A DNA stretch of 13,200 nucleotides, taken from DASZTV01 sp035548055. GTDB taxonomy: Bacteria > Actinomycetota > Actinomycetes > JAFAQI01. Position numbers and translations under genes: made by a program. The notes under the pieces were generated by a model. The model had not been told where the DNA came from. It ran no database searches and saw nothing but the letters and a program-made list of their open reading frames with translations. Of this stretch, positions 1 to 6,348 are shown in pieces; the stretch's first letter is position 1, and the number at the start of each line of letters is the position of its first letter. The DNA is taken from positions 1-13,200 of the forward strand of contig DASZTL010000086.1 in the NCBI GenBank assembly GCA_035548055.1, read 5' to 3'.

Positions 1-258
1 CTCGGCCGCGCGCTCGGCGAGACCATCGCGGTCGCGCTCGTCATCGGCGTCAGCTTCAAGATCCGCCCGCACATCCTGACTCCCGGCGGCAACACGATCG
101 CGGCCAACATCGCGAACGCGTTCGGTGACGCCGACGCGATCGGGCGGTCGGCGCTCATCGCGAGTGGTCTGGTGCTGTTCACGCTCACGCTCGGCGTGAA
201 CCTGGTCGCCCGCGGGGTGATCGCCCGTTCCGGCGCCGAGGAGCGAAGCGCCGTATGA
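1..258 (+). CDS. pstC: Phosphate ABC transporter permease PstC, C-terminal part (cut by window edge)
   Basis: This is the last 85 codons of an inner-membrane permease that, with PstA, forms the channel of the high-affinity phosphate importer PstSCAB. The frame is open from base 1 and begins with LGRALGETIAV, the end of the EAA-type loop that contacts the ATPase PstB; the R-A-x-GET pattern is typical of PstC and PstA. A stretch of about 20 hydrophobic residues near the C-terminus (around IASGLVLFTLTLGVNLVA) is the last membrane helix. The stop TGA overlaps the pstA ATG as ATGA, which suggests translational coupling. The start, and any pstS further upstream, lie outside the window. The choice of PstC over PstA follows from the complete pstA that comes next. 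The identification is firm. Confidence 0.93.
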   Translation, partial: LGRALGETIAVALVIGVSFKIRPHILTPGGNTIAANIANAFGDADAIGRSALIASGLVLFTLTLGVNLVARGVIARSGAEERSAV

Positions 259-1304
259 GCACGTCCGTCGACCTGCGCCATCGCGGGATTCGTCAGGCGA
301 CTCTGCCGCGGTGGGCGGTCGTGGCGACCACGATCGGTGCCGTCCTCGTCACTGTGCTGTTGTTCGCCACCACAGGCTTTCAAGGCCGCGCTGACTTTCT
401 CCTCGTCGCAGTCGTCCTGACCGTTCTGTCGATCACCGCGCTCAGCTGGCGGGTCGAGGGACGGCGGCGCGCTGTCGACCGCATCGCGACAAACCTGGCG
501 CTCGTCTCACTGCTGCTGACCCTGCTCCCGCTCGGCTTCGTCGTCGGCTACGTCGTCAAACGCGGTCACGGCGTCTTTGGCTGGAGCTTCCTGACCCACG
601 ACCTCGGCAGCACCGGACCGCTGCAAGCCGGCGGCGGCGTCGGCCACGCGATCCTGGGGACCCTCGAGCAGGTGCTGCTCGCCAGCGTCTTCGCTGTCCC
701 GCTCGGAATCCTCGTGGCGATCTTCGTCACCGAGTACGGCGGCCGACGGCTGGCATCTGCAGTCCGGTTCCTCATCGACGTGATGACCGGCATCCCGTCG
801 ATCGTTGCCGGACTGTTCATCCTCGCGTTCTGGCTGATCGAGCTAGGGCACGGCTTCAGCGGCCTGGCGGGTGCGTTCGCGTTGTCGATCCTCGAGCTAC
901 CGATCGTCGTAAGGACCTCCGAACAGATGATCCAGCTCGTCCCGCACGGGCTGCGTGAGGCCTCGTACGCCCTCGGCGTTCCGAAGTGGCGAACCGTCCT
1001 GCGCGTGGTGCTACCCACCGCGTCCACCGGCATCGTCACCGGCGTCATGCTCGCGGTCGCTCGGGTGATCGGCGAGACCGCGCCCGTGCTGCTCGTGATC
1101 GGCAACAACAACTTCATCAACGGCAACGTCTTCCACGGTGCCCAGGCCTCACTCGGCGTCTTCATCTACCAAGGCGCCCTGTCCTCGAGCGACTTCGACG
1201 TCGACCGCGCGTGGGCGGCCGCGCTGACGCTCATCCTCATCGTCGTCGTGCTCTACGTCGCGGCTCGCGTGCTCACTCGCCGCAACCACCTGGTCCGGAG
1301 GTAA
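255..1304 (+). CDS. pstA: Phosphate ABC transporter permease PstA
   Basis: Second membrane subunit of the high-affinity phosphate importer. It has 349 residues. The conserved permease core starts near residue 72 and shows the binding-protein-dependent transport fold, with an EAA loop at about 234-254 (EASYALGVPKWRTVLRVVLP) and the family hallmark ARVIGETAP at about 269-277. Two extra hydrophobic segments (about 20-40 and 47-66) precede the core, so roughly eight membrane helices are expected against six in short PstA proteins. The ATG overlaps the pstC stop by four bases, and GAGGAG lies about 11 bases upstream. The stop TAA lies within the ribosome binding site region of pstB, so pstC-pstA-pstB is one operon. 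The function is clear from motifs and neighbours. The role of the N-terminal extension is unknown. Confidence 0.95.
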   Translation: MSTSVDLRHRGIRQATLPRWAVVATTIGAVLVTVLLFATTGFQGRADFLLVAVVLTVLSITALSWRVEGRRRAVDRIATNLALVSLLLTLLPLGFVVGYVVKRGHGVFGWSFLTHDLGSTGPLQAGGGVGHAILGTLEQVLLASVFAVPLGILVAIFVTEYGGRRLASAVRFLIDVMTGIPSIVAGLFILAFWLIELGHGFSGLAGAFALSILELPIVVRTSEQMIQLVPHGLREASYALGVPKWRTVLRVVLPTASTGIVTGVMLAVARVIGETAPVLLVIGNNNFINGNVFHGAQASLGVFIYQGALSSSDFDVDRAWAAALTLILIVVVLYVAARVLTRRNHLVRR

Positions 1305-1312
1305 CAACAGCC

Positions 1313-2089
1313 ATGGCCAAGCGCATCGAGGCAGTCGGTCTGTCTTGCTTTTACGGATCGGCACAGGCGGTCGCCGACGTGAACATCACCATCGAACCGA
1401 AGAGCGTGACCGCATTCATCGGCCCGAGCGGATGCGGCAAGTCGACCTTGTTGCGGTCGCTGAATCGGATGCACGAGGTGATCCCCGGCGCGAGCATCAA
1501 GGGTCAGGTCCTGCTCGACGACGAGAACATCTACGCCGCCGGCGTGGACCCGGCGGCCGTACGGCGGACCATCGGAATGGTGTTCCAGAAGCCGAACCCC
1601 TTCCCCACGATGTCCATCTACGACAACGTGGCCGCGGGCCTTCGCCTCAACGGGACCCGGAAGAAGGCCGAGCTGGACGATGCAGTGGAGAGCTCGCTGC
1701 GCGGCGCGAACCTGTGGGGCGAGGTCAAAGACCGGCTGGCGAAGGGCGGTGCCGGACTTTCCGGTGGCCAGCAGCAGCGGTTGTGCATCGCTCGCGCGAT
1801 CGCGGTCCAGCCGCAGGTCCTGCTGATGGACGAGCCGTGCAGCGCGCTCGATCCCATCTCGACCCTTGCCATCGAGGACCTGATCGGCGAGCTCAAGGAG
1901 CGATACACGATCGTCATCGTCACGCACAACATGCAGCAGGCAGCCCGGGTTTCCGATACCACTGCCTTCTTCACGCTCAAAGGCCCGGGCGAGCCCGGGC
2001 ATCTCGTCGAAGTCGACGCGACCCAGAAGATCTTCACGAACCCGAGCCAGCAACGGACCGAGGACTACATCACCGGCCGCTTCGGATAG
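1313..2089 (+). CDS. pstB: Phosphate ABC transporter ATP-binding protein PstB
   Basis: Cytoplasmic ATPase that powers phosphate import through PstC/PstA. It has 258 residues, the usual size for PstB. Motifs are complete: Walker A GPSGCGKST (37-45), a Q-loop in MVFQKPNPFP (89-98, a PstB signature), ABC signature LSGGQQQR (149-156), Walker B VLLMDEP (169-175), D-loop SALD (177-180) and the switch histidine in VTHNMQQA (H205). The frame stays open upstream for more than 300 bases, but only inside pstA. The ATG at 1313 gives the family N-terminus and follows GGAGG by 11 bases, so it is the true start. Specificity for phosphate rests on the close match to PstB and on the operon. No phoU follows; a DUF3099 gene does. 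Confidence 0.96.
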   Translation: MAKRIEAVGLSCFYGSAQAVADVNITIEPKSVTAFIGPSGCGKSTLLRSLNRMHEVIPGASIKGQVLLDDENIYAAGVDPAAVRRTIGMVFQKPNPFPTMSIYDNVAAGLRLNGTRKKAELDDAVESSLRGANLWGEVKDRLAKGGAGLSGGQQQRLCIARAIAVQPQVLLMDEPCSALDPISTLAIEDLIGELKERYTIVIVTHNMQQAARVSDTTAFFTLKGPGEPGHLVEVDATQKIFTNPSQQRTEDYITGRFG

Positions 2090-2117
2090 CCGGCAGCGAG
2101 AGGCGCACACTGGACGA

Positions 2118-2426
2118 GTGGGCAACGACGGTGAGCAGGCAGTCCTCGTCACAACCGCCGCGCCCAGCCCGGCCGCGGAGCGTGACGCCCGGGAACGCCG
2201 CTACCTGATCACGATGGGGATCCGCGTCGTCGCCTTCGTTGCCGCCATCCCGTTGGCCCGAGCGTCCTGGTGGCTCGCCGCTGTCGCGATCACGCTCTCG
2301 CTGGTCCTGCCGTGGGTCGCCGTGATCTCGGCCAACGCCCCGAAGCGCGAGCGCAGCCGAAGTGCCCCGTCCCTCTACCGCGGCAAGGAGCGCCACCAGC
2401 TCGAAGGACGAGACCTCCCGTCCTAG
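2118..2426 (+). CDS. DUF3099 family small membrane protein
   Basis: A 102-residue protein of unknown function. It has a polar N-terminus ending in RERRYLITMGIRVVAF, the pattern I associate with the actinobacterial DUF3099 family. Two membrane helices follow (about 33-49 and 51-72), separated by a short SWW turn, and then a basic hydrophilic tail (NAPKRERSRS and onward). It begins with GTG 28 bases after the pstB stop on the same strand and could be read through from the pst operon, although no phosphate-related function is known to me. Its stop TAG overlaps the end of a possible minus-strand peptide gene. Family assignment is from pattern memory; topology is read directly from the sequence. 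Confidence 0.8.
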   Translation: MGNDGEQAVLVTTAAPSPAAERDARERRYLITMGIRVVAFVAAIPLARASWWLAAVAITLSLVLPWVAVISANAPKRERSRSAPSLYRGKERHQLEGRDLPS

Positions 2427-2551
2427 AGAGCAGCGACCGCCGCGACGCCAAGGGCAACGGCGGTGACCGCGATCACGATCAGCCGGAGCCACAAGGCCAG
2501 GTCGACACCGGGAAACGCCTTGCCTGTCGCGATGTCGTCGATCTGCTGCAT
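2423..2551 (-). CDS. Possible 42-aa single-pass membrane peptide
   Basis: A short open frame, ATG to TAG, reads MQQIDDIATGKAFPGVDLAL and then one hydrophobic segment (about 19-42) rich in Val, Ala, Leu and Ile with an Arg near its start. About 83% of its codons end in G or C, as expected for coding DNA here, and the layout (short polar head, one membrane helix) is that of a small membrane protein. It lies between the convergent DUF3099 and pit genes and its stop overlaps the DUF3099 stop. Against it: GGAG sits only two bases before the ATG, and part of the frame coincides with a plus-strand stem-loop that may be a terminator. I do not recognise a family. Confidence 0.42.
   Translation of the reverse strand: MQQIDDIATGKAFPGVDLALWLRLIVIAVTAVALGVAAVAAL
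2436..2464 (+). terminator. Possible terminator of the pst-DUF3099 operon
   Basis: Seven-base inverted repeat ACCGCCG / CGGCGGT, starting 10 bases after the DUF3099 stop, with a smaller GCC-AAG-GGC stem inside the loop. There is no T-run, which is common for actinobacterial terminators. It overlaps the candidate 42-aa peptide on the other strand, so the symmetry could be accidental. Confidence 0.35.
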
Positions 2552-2613
2552 GACTCCATGATGCCCACGAGATGTTCTTTGTTTGCAACGAAATCAGTGA
2601 CCTTCGTCGCGGT

Positions 2614-2629
2614 CGTGACCTGCGTCACA
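2614..2629. promoter_or_regulatory. CRP/GlxR-like dyad, or short terminator hairpin of pit
   Basis: Read on the minus strand this is TGTGACGCAGGTCACG, matching nine of the ten fixed positions of the CRP-family consensus TGTGA-N6-TCACA. It lies 12 bases downstream of the pit stop and about 60 bases upstream of the possible small peptide gene. The same bases can form a five-base stem (seven with a wobble pair) around GCAG, so a weak pit terminator is an equal alternative. Only the symmetry is certain. Confidence 0.3.
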
Positions 2630-2641
2630 ACGATCGGCTCA

Positions 2642-3634
2642 CTAGCCGACGAAGAGGTGGGCGATCTTGAAGACCACCGCGGCGATCAGACCGGCGGCTG
2701 GAAGGGTGAGGATCCAGGCGGTGACGATGTTGCCTGCGACGCCCCACCGGACCGCTGAGAGCTTTCGGGTCGCGCCGACCCCCATCACGGACGAGGTCGT
2801 GATGTGCGTCGTCGACACCGGCGCCGCATAGACGTACGCGGTGGTCAGCAGAACCGACGAAGCGACGCTCTGCGCGGCGAAGCCCGCGGTGTTGTCCAGC
2901 TTGAACACTCGTCGCCCCAGCGTCCGCATGATCCGGGTGCCACCGAACGCGGTGCCGGCGCTGATTGCCAGCGCACACGCGAACTTCACCCAGAGCGGCA
3001 CCTTGAAGACCGAGATGTGGTGGGTGACGAGAAGCGCGAGGGTGATCACACCCATCGTCTTCTGAGCGTCCTGCAGACCGTGCCCGAACGACATGGCACA
3101 GGATCCGACCCACTGCCCCATCCGGAAGCCGACGTTCGCATCCCGTGGGTGCGCGCGACGGAAGACCCAGAGCAGGAGCAGCATGAAGAGGAACCCGAGC
3201 ACGAACCCCACGACCGGCGAGGCCACCATCGGAATCAGCACCTTGCGCTCGACGGCGTGCCAGTTGACCGTGCCGCTCGAGGCCAGGGCCGCGCCACACA
3301 GGCCGCCGATGAGGGCGTGCGTCGAGGAGGACGGCAGCCCGAACCGCCACACGACGAGGTTCCAGCCGATCGCCCCGACCACCGCCGCGAAGACGACAAC
3401 GAGACCCTCGGTCGTATGTGGCGTGTTGATGATGCCGCCCACCGTGTCCGCGACCTTGGTGGACACGAGCGCGCCGAGCAGGTTGAAGACGGCGGCGAGG
3501 CCGAGCGCGACGCGAGGTGAGAGCGCCCGGGTCGACACCGGCATCGCGATGGCGTTCGCCGCGTCGTTGAACCCGTTGGTGAAGTCGAAACCGAGCGCGA
3601 CGACGATCAGGACGACCAGTCCCAGAGTCTCCAT
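2642..3634 (-). CDS. pit: PiT-family inorganic phosphate transporter
   Basis: Low-affinity, ion-coupled phosphate permease of the cytoplasmic membrane (PF01384). The 330 residues show the inverted repeat of the family: GFNDAANAIA (21-30) in the first half and GHGLQDAQKTMG (184-195) in the second, with the linked PSSSTHALIGG (101-111) and PVSTTHITTSS (272-282) elements. About ten hydrophobic segments are visible. There is no large central cytoplasmic loop, so this is a short bacterial PiT. The ATG follows the stop of the DUF47 gene by eight bases, and the two form the usual DUF47-PiT pair. It converges with the pst/DUF3099 unit, so two phosphate uptake systems share this locus. The counter-ion (proton or sodium) cannot be told from sequence. 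Confidence 0.94.
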   Translation of the reverse strand: METLGLVVLIVVALGFDFTNGFNDAANAIAMPVSTRALSPRVALGLAAVFNLLGALVSTKVADTVGGIINTPHTTEGLVVVFAAVVGAIGWNLVVWRFGLPSSSTHALIGGLCGAALASSGTVNWHAVERKVLIPMVASPVVGFVLGFLFMLLLLWVFRRAHPRDANVGFRMGQWVGSCAMSFGHGLQDAQKTMGVITLALLVTHHISVFKVPLWVKFACALAISAGTAFGGTRIMRTLGRRVFKLDNTAGFAAQSVASSVLLTTAYVYAAPVSTTHITTSSVMGVGATRKLSAVRWGVAGNIVTAWILTLPAAGLIAAVVFKIAHLFVG

Positions 3635-3642
3635 GTGGAAGC

Positions 3643-4263
3643 TCAGGACTCCTTGACGGCGATGGACTCGACGGTGTCGGCGACGTTCTCAAACGCGTCA
3701 GCCGCGCCCTCGAGCTGCTCCGCGATCTCCTTCAGCTTCATGACGGTCAGGGCGTCGAAGTCGCCACCGAACAAGCGCGCGACGAATCGGCGAAACAGCT
3801 TGTCGGCGTCATTCTCGAGCCGGTTGATCTCGATCCAGTAGTCGCTGAGGTGAGCGAGCGACTTCAGTCGCGGCATCGCGCTCGCGGTCATCTCCGCACC
3901 TCGAACGAGCAACCCGGCCAGGTGGTGAGTCTCGAGCGGCAGCGCGTCCAGGTCGTACAGGATCACGAGGTCGCCGGCGGCCTCGAAATAGTCCATGACG
4001 TCGTCGAGGCGGCTCGCCAGGCGGTAGATGTCCTCGCGATCGAGCGGCGTCACGAAGGTGGCGTTGACCTTGCGCATGATGTCGTGCGTGCGGTCGTCCC
4101 CCTTGTGCTCCAGATCGCGCAGCTGACGAGCCAGGTCCGCCCGGTCCGCCTGCGGCCCAGTGATCAGCGACTCCAGGACCCGAGCGCCTTCGAGGAGGTT
4201 GTCCCCGGCGGCAGTGAAGAGGTCGTAGAAGCTGTTTTCCTGAGGCGTCAGTCGCAGGCGCAC
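3643..4263 (-). CDS. DUF47 / PhoU-like accessory protein of PiT
   Basis: Soluble, all-helical cytoplasmic protein of the DUF47 (PhoU-like) family, which almost always accompanies PiT transporters and is thought to modulate them. Conserved features include NSFYDLFTAAGDNLLEGA near the N-terminus, LEHKGDDRTHDI with its metal-type acidic/His residues, TPLDREDIYRLASRLDDVMDY in the middle, and a second EINRLENDADKLFR repeat. I prefer the GTG at 4263 (protein MRLRLTPQENSFYDLF...), because it gives the N-terminus common in the family and has TAGG eight bases upstream. A TTG two codons earlier (4269) is possible but has no well-placed ribosome binding site. It is 206 residues long, about the family length. 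It is translated just ahead of pit, with an eight-base gap. Confidence 0.88.
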   Translation of the reverse strand: MRLRLTPQENSFYDLFTAAGDNLLEGARVLESLITGPQADRADLARQLRDLEHKGDDRTHDIMRKVNATFVTPLDREDIYRLASRLDDVMDYFEAAGDLVILYDLDALPLETHHLAGLLVRGAEMTASAMPRLKSLAHLSDYWIEINRLENDADKLFRRFVARLFGGDFDALTVMKLKEIAEQLEGAADAFENVADTVESIAVKES

Positions 4264-4309
4264 GATCAAAGCCTAGGGCGCGTGGGGCAACGGCTTCACG
4301 GCGTCCCCG

Positions 4310-4903
4310 TCAGTCGAGGTCGAACCCGGCCACCAGCAGTGCCGTGAGCTCGTCGACGACGGTGGATCTGGGCACCTCGGGATGGTCGAGCCACCAGTCC
4401 CCCGCCGCCTGGACCATCCCAGCGATGCCGTGTGCCCACACGGTCGCGCGCGACGCGGAGATGCCCTGCAGTGTCGGCTCGTTGCGAATGCCCGCGGCGA
4501 GCTCGTCACCGAACCGGCGTACGAATCCCTCGACCTCGCCGCGCACGTCCGGCTCCTCCACCGTGGCCCGCTGGATCAGGAAGCGGTAGATCTGCGGGTT
4601 GCCTTCGATGGAGCTCAGGTAGGCGTCGACCGTTGCCCGGGTCCGAGCCGCCAGGCCACCCCGGGTGAGCAGCGCCGTGCGCAACCGGTCGAGCAGCTCG
4701 TCGATGTGCCGCGCCGCCAGCGCCCGGTAGAGGCCGCTCTTGTCGCCGAAGTGGCGGTAGAGGATCGGCTTGGTGATGCCGGCTTCGGCCGCGATCAGGT
4801 TCATCGATGCGGCGGAGCCTTCTCGCTGCACCACCCGGTCGGCAGCCTCGAGCAGAGCGGCTCGACGCTCGAGCGCCCGATCGCCCCCCACCTGGGACGC
4901 CAT
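4310..4903 (-). CDS. TetR family transcriptional regulator
   Basis: One-component DNA-binding repressor of the TetR/AcrR type, 197 residues. The helix-turn-helix is at about 34-53 (MNLIAAEAGITKPILYRHFG), followed by DKSGLYRAL; the rest is the helical ligand-binding and dimer domain. The ATG at 4903 is chosen because GGGGGAGG lies eight bases before it; a GTG at 4921 would add six residues with a weaker site. It is divergent from the acyl-CoA dehydrogenase gene across 119 bases that contain two palindromes. It therefore probably represses itself and that gene, with an acyl-CoA as the likely effector; this is inference from the arrangement. It lies 46 bases upstream of the DUF47-pit genes on the same strand, with no terminator visible between, so read-through is possible. 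Confidence 0.9.
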   Translation of the reverse strand: MASQVGGDRALERRAALLEAADRVVQREGSAASMNLIAAEAGITKPILYRHFGDKSGLYRALAARHIDELLDRLRTALLTRGGLAARTRATVDAYLSSIEGNPQIYRFLIQRATVEEPDVRGEVEGFVRRFGDELAAGIRNEPTLQGISASRATVWAHGIAGMVQAAGDWWLDHPEVPRSTVVDELTALLVAGFDLD

Positions 4904-4926
4904 GGCCAGCACCTCCCCCACGCCGG

Positions 4927-4957
4927 ACCTACTTGACAGTAGGTTACCGACGGTAAC
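4927..4957. promoter_or_regulatory. Double TetR-type operator and promoter between tetR and acyl-CoA dehydrogenase
   Basis: Two adjoining palindromes share a GT: ACCTACT-TGAC-AGTAGGT (4927-4944, perfect seven-base arms) and GTTACCG-A-CGGTAAC (4943-4957, perfect seven-base arms). A consensus -35 TTGACA (4933-4938) for the dehydrogenase lies inside the first; a weak -10 TAACAC (4954-4959, 15-base spacing) overlaps the second. On the other strand TACTGT (4941-4936) could be the tetR -10. A regulator bound here would block both directions. The symmetry is seen directly; binding by the adjacent TetR is inferred. Confidence 0.7.
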
Positions 4958-5022
4958 ACCATGGGAGCCACCGGACGGGACCGGGAATCGCCGGACCGCA
5001 CCAGCTCATAAGGGAGTCCCCC

Positions 5023-6237
5023 ATGGCGGAGTTCTCGCTCGAACTCAACGAAGACCAGCTCACCCTGCAGAAGTGGCTACACGACTTCGCCGCCGACGTG
5101 ATCCGGCCGGCGGCGCACGAGTGGGACGAGCGGGAGGAGACCCCCTGGCCGATCATCCAGGAGGCCGCCAAGGCCGGCATCTACTCCATCGACTTCATGG
5201 CCCAGCAGTGGTTCGACGACTCGGGCCTCGGCATGGTCATTGCCCAGGAGGAGCTGTTCTGGGGCGACGCCGGCATCGCCCTCGCGATCATGGGCACCGG
5301 CCTCGCCGCCGCGGCGATCAGCGCCAACGGCACCCAGGAGCAGATCGGTGAGTTCGTCCCCGCGATGTACGGCACGCCGGACGATGTGAAGCTCGGTGCC
5401 TTCTGCTCCTCCGAGCCCGACGCCGGCAGCGACGTCGGCGCGATGAAGACCCGGGCGGTCTGGGACGAGGCCACCAGCGAGTGGGTGCTCAACGGCACCA
5501 AGACCTGGGCCACCAACGGCGGCATCGCCGACTGGCACGTCATCGTCGCCTCGGTCGACCCCGAGCTCGGCTCACGCGGTCAGGCGTCGTTCGTCGTGCC
5601 GCCCGGCACCCACGGCCTCAGCCAGGGCCAGAAGTTCAAGAAGCACGGCATCCGCGCGTCGCACACCGCCGAGGTCGTCCTCGACAACGTTCGGCTCGGC
5701 GACAAGTACCTGCTCGGCGGCAAGGAGAAGCTCGACGCCCGCCTGGCTCGGGTGCGCGAAGGTCTCAAGGCCGGCGTGCAGCCTTCGATGGCGACGTTCG
5801 AGCGGACCCGCCCGACCGTCGGCGCGCAGGCGGTCGGAATCGCGCGCGCGGCGTACGAGGTTGCGCTGGACTACGCGAAGGTGCGTGAGCAGTTCGGTCG
5901 CCCGATCATCGAGAACCAGGGCATCGCCTTCAAGCTTGCCGACATGAAGACGCGCATCGACGCGTCGCGGCTGCTCGTGTGGCGCGCGGCGTGGATGGCG
6001 CGACAGGGCAAGACGTTCACGGCGGCCGAGGGCTCGCAATGCAAGCTGTACGCCGGCGAGACTGCGGTGTGGGTCACCGAGCAGGCGATCCAGATCCTCG
6101 GCGGCAACGGCTACACCCGCGAGTACCCGGTCGAGCGGATGCACCGCGACGCCAAGATCTACACGATCTTCGAGGGCACGTCGGAGATCCAGCGCCTGGT
6201 GATCGCACGAGCCATCAGCGGCGTCCACATCAAGTAG
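5023..6237 (+). CDS. Acyl-CoA dehydrogenase (FadE type)
   Basis: Cytoplasmic FAD flavoprotein that introduces the alpha-beta double bond into an acyl-CoA, passing electrons to ETF. It has 404 residues in the usual three-domain order: N-terminal helices, a beta domain with the FAD/substrate motif FCSSEPDAGSD (128-137) and TKTWATNG-like segment GTKTWATNGG (158-167), then the C-terminal helical domain with REQFGRPI (288-295) and QILGGNGYTREYPVERMHRDA (357-377). The catalytic base is E384 in IFEGTSEIQR, at the position used by short- and medium-chain enzymes. Between residues 229 and 262 there is a charged extension (GGKEKLDARLARVREG...), longer than in typical ACADs. The ATG follows AAGGGAG by six bases. 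It is probably controlled by the divergent TetR. The natural acyl-CoA (fatty, branched or steroid-derived) cannot be told from sequence. Confidence 0.92.
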   Translation: MAEFSLELNEDQLTLQKWLHDFAADVIRPAAHEWDEREETPWPIIQEAAKAGIYSIDFMAQQWFDDSGLGMVIAQEELFWGDAGIALAIMGTGLAAAAISANGTQEQIGEFVPAMYGTPDDVKLGAFCSSEPDAGSDVGAMKTRAVWDEATSEWVLNGTKTWATNGGIADWHVIVASVDPELGSRGQASFVVPPGTHGLSQGQKFKKHGIRASHTAEVVLDNVRLGDKYLLGGKEKLDARLARVREGLKAGVQPSMATFERTRPTVGAQAVGIARAAYEVALDYAKVREQFGRPIIENQGIAFKLADMKTRIDASRLLVWRAAWMARQGKTFTAAEGSQCKLYAGETAVWVTEQAIQILGGNGYTREYPVERMHRDAKIYTIFEGTSEIQRLVIARAISGVHIK

Positions 6238-6240
6238 CCG

Positions 6241-6342
6241 CGAAGCAATGTGACGGGCGAGGCAATGTGACATTGCCTCGCCCGGAATCGGACATTGCAG
6301 GAATCAGGCAACACGGAGGCTAGGCAATGCGCCATTGCTTCG
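6241..6342. repeat. Cluster of GCAATG/CATTGC inverted repeats (REP- or MITE-like)
   Basis: Within 102 bases the hexamer GCAATG occurs three times (from 6245, 6262 and 6324) and its complement CATTGC three times (from 6271, 6293 and 6333). Two pairs form the same dyad GCAATG-N3-CATTGC (6262-6276 and 6324-6338). The outermost copies are extended to perfect ten-base inverted ends, CGAAGCAATG (6241-6250) and CATTGCTTCG (6333-6342). No target-site duplication is clear. It fills almost the whole gap between two convergent genes. It may be a folded intergenic repeat, a terminator cluster or a set of protein sites; multicopy status cannot be judged from one window. Confidence 0.65.
6254..6284. terminator. 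Long hairpin, probable bidirectional terminator
   Basis: A perfect inverted repeat with 15-base arms around a single central G: the left arm starts CGGGCGAGGCAATGT and the right arm is its exact complement ending GCCCG. In RNA it would fold as a stem of about 13 pairs with a small loop. It lies 16 bases after the acyl-CoA dehydrogenase stop and 65 bases after the stop of the convergent secreted-protein gene, well placed to end both transcripts. There is no T-run on either side, as is frequent in actinobacteria. Confidence 0.7.
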
Positions 6343-6348
6343 GCGGGG

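Noticed and set aside
986..1312. Upstream extension of the pstB frame by 109 codons
   Set aside because: It lies within pstA, reads as an Arg/His-rich nonsense sequence, and the ATG at 1313 has a ribosome binding site and gives the normal PstB N-terminus.
2597..2620. GTGACC direct repeat near pit as a possible PHO box
   Set aside because: The spacing is 18 bases and the sequence does not match the GTTCACC-type 11-base-phased repeats; it is also downstream of pit, not upstream.
2625..3692. 355-codon minus-strand frame overlapping pit
   Set aside because: Same strand but another phase; Arg-rich without hydrophobic pattern, whereas the pit frame has all PiT motifs.
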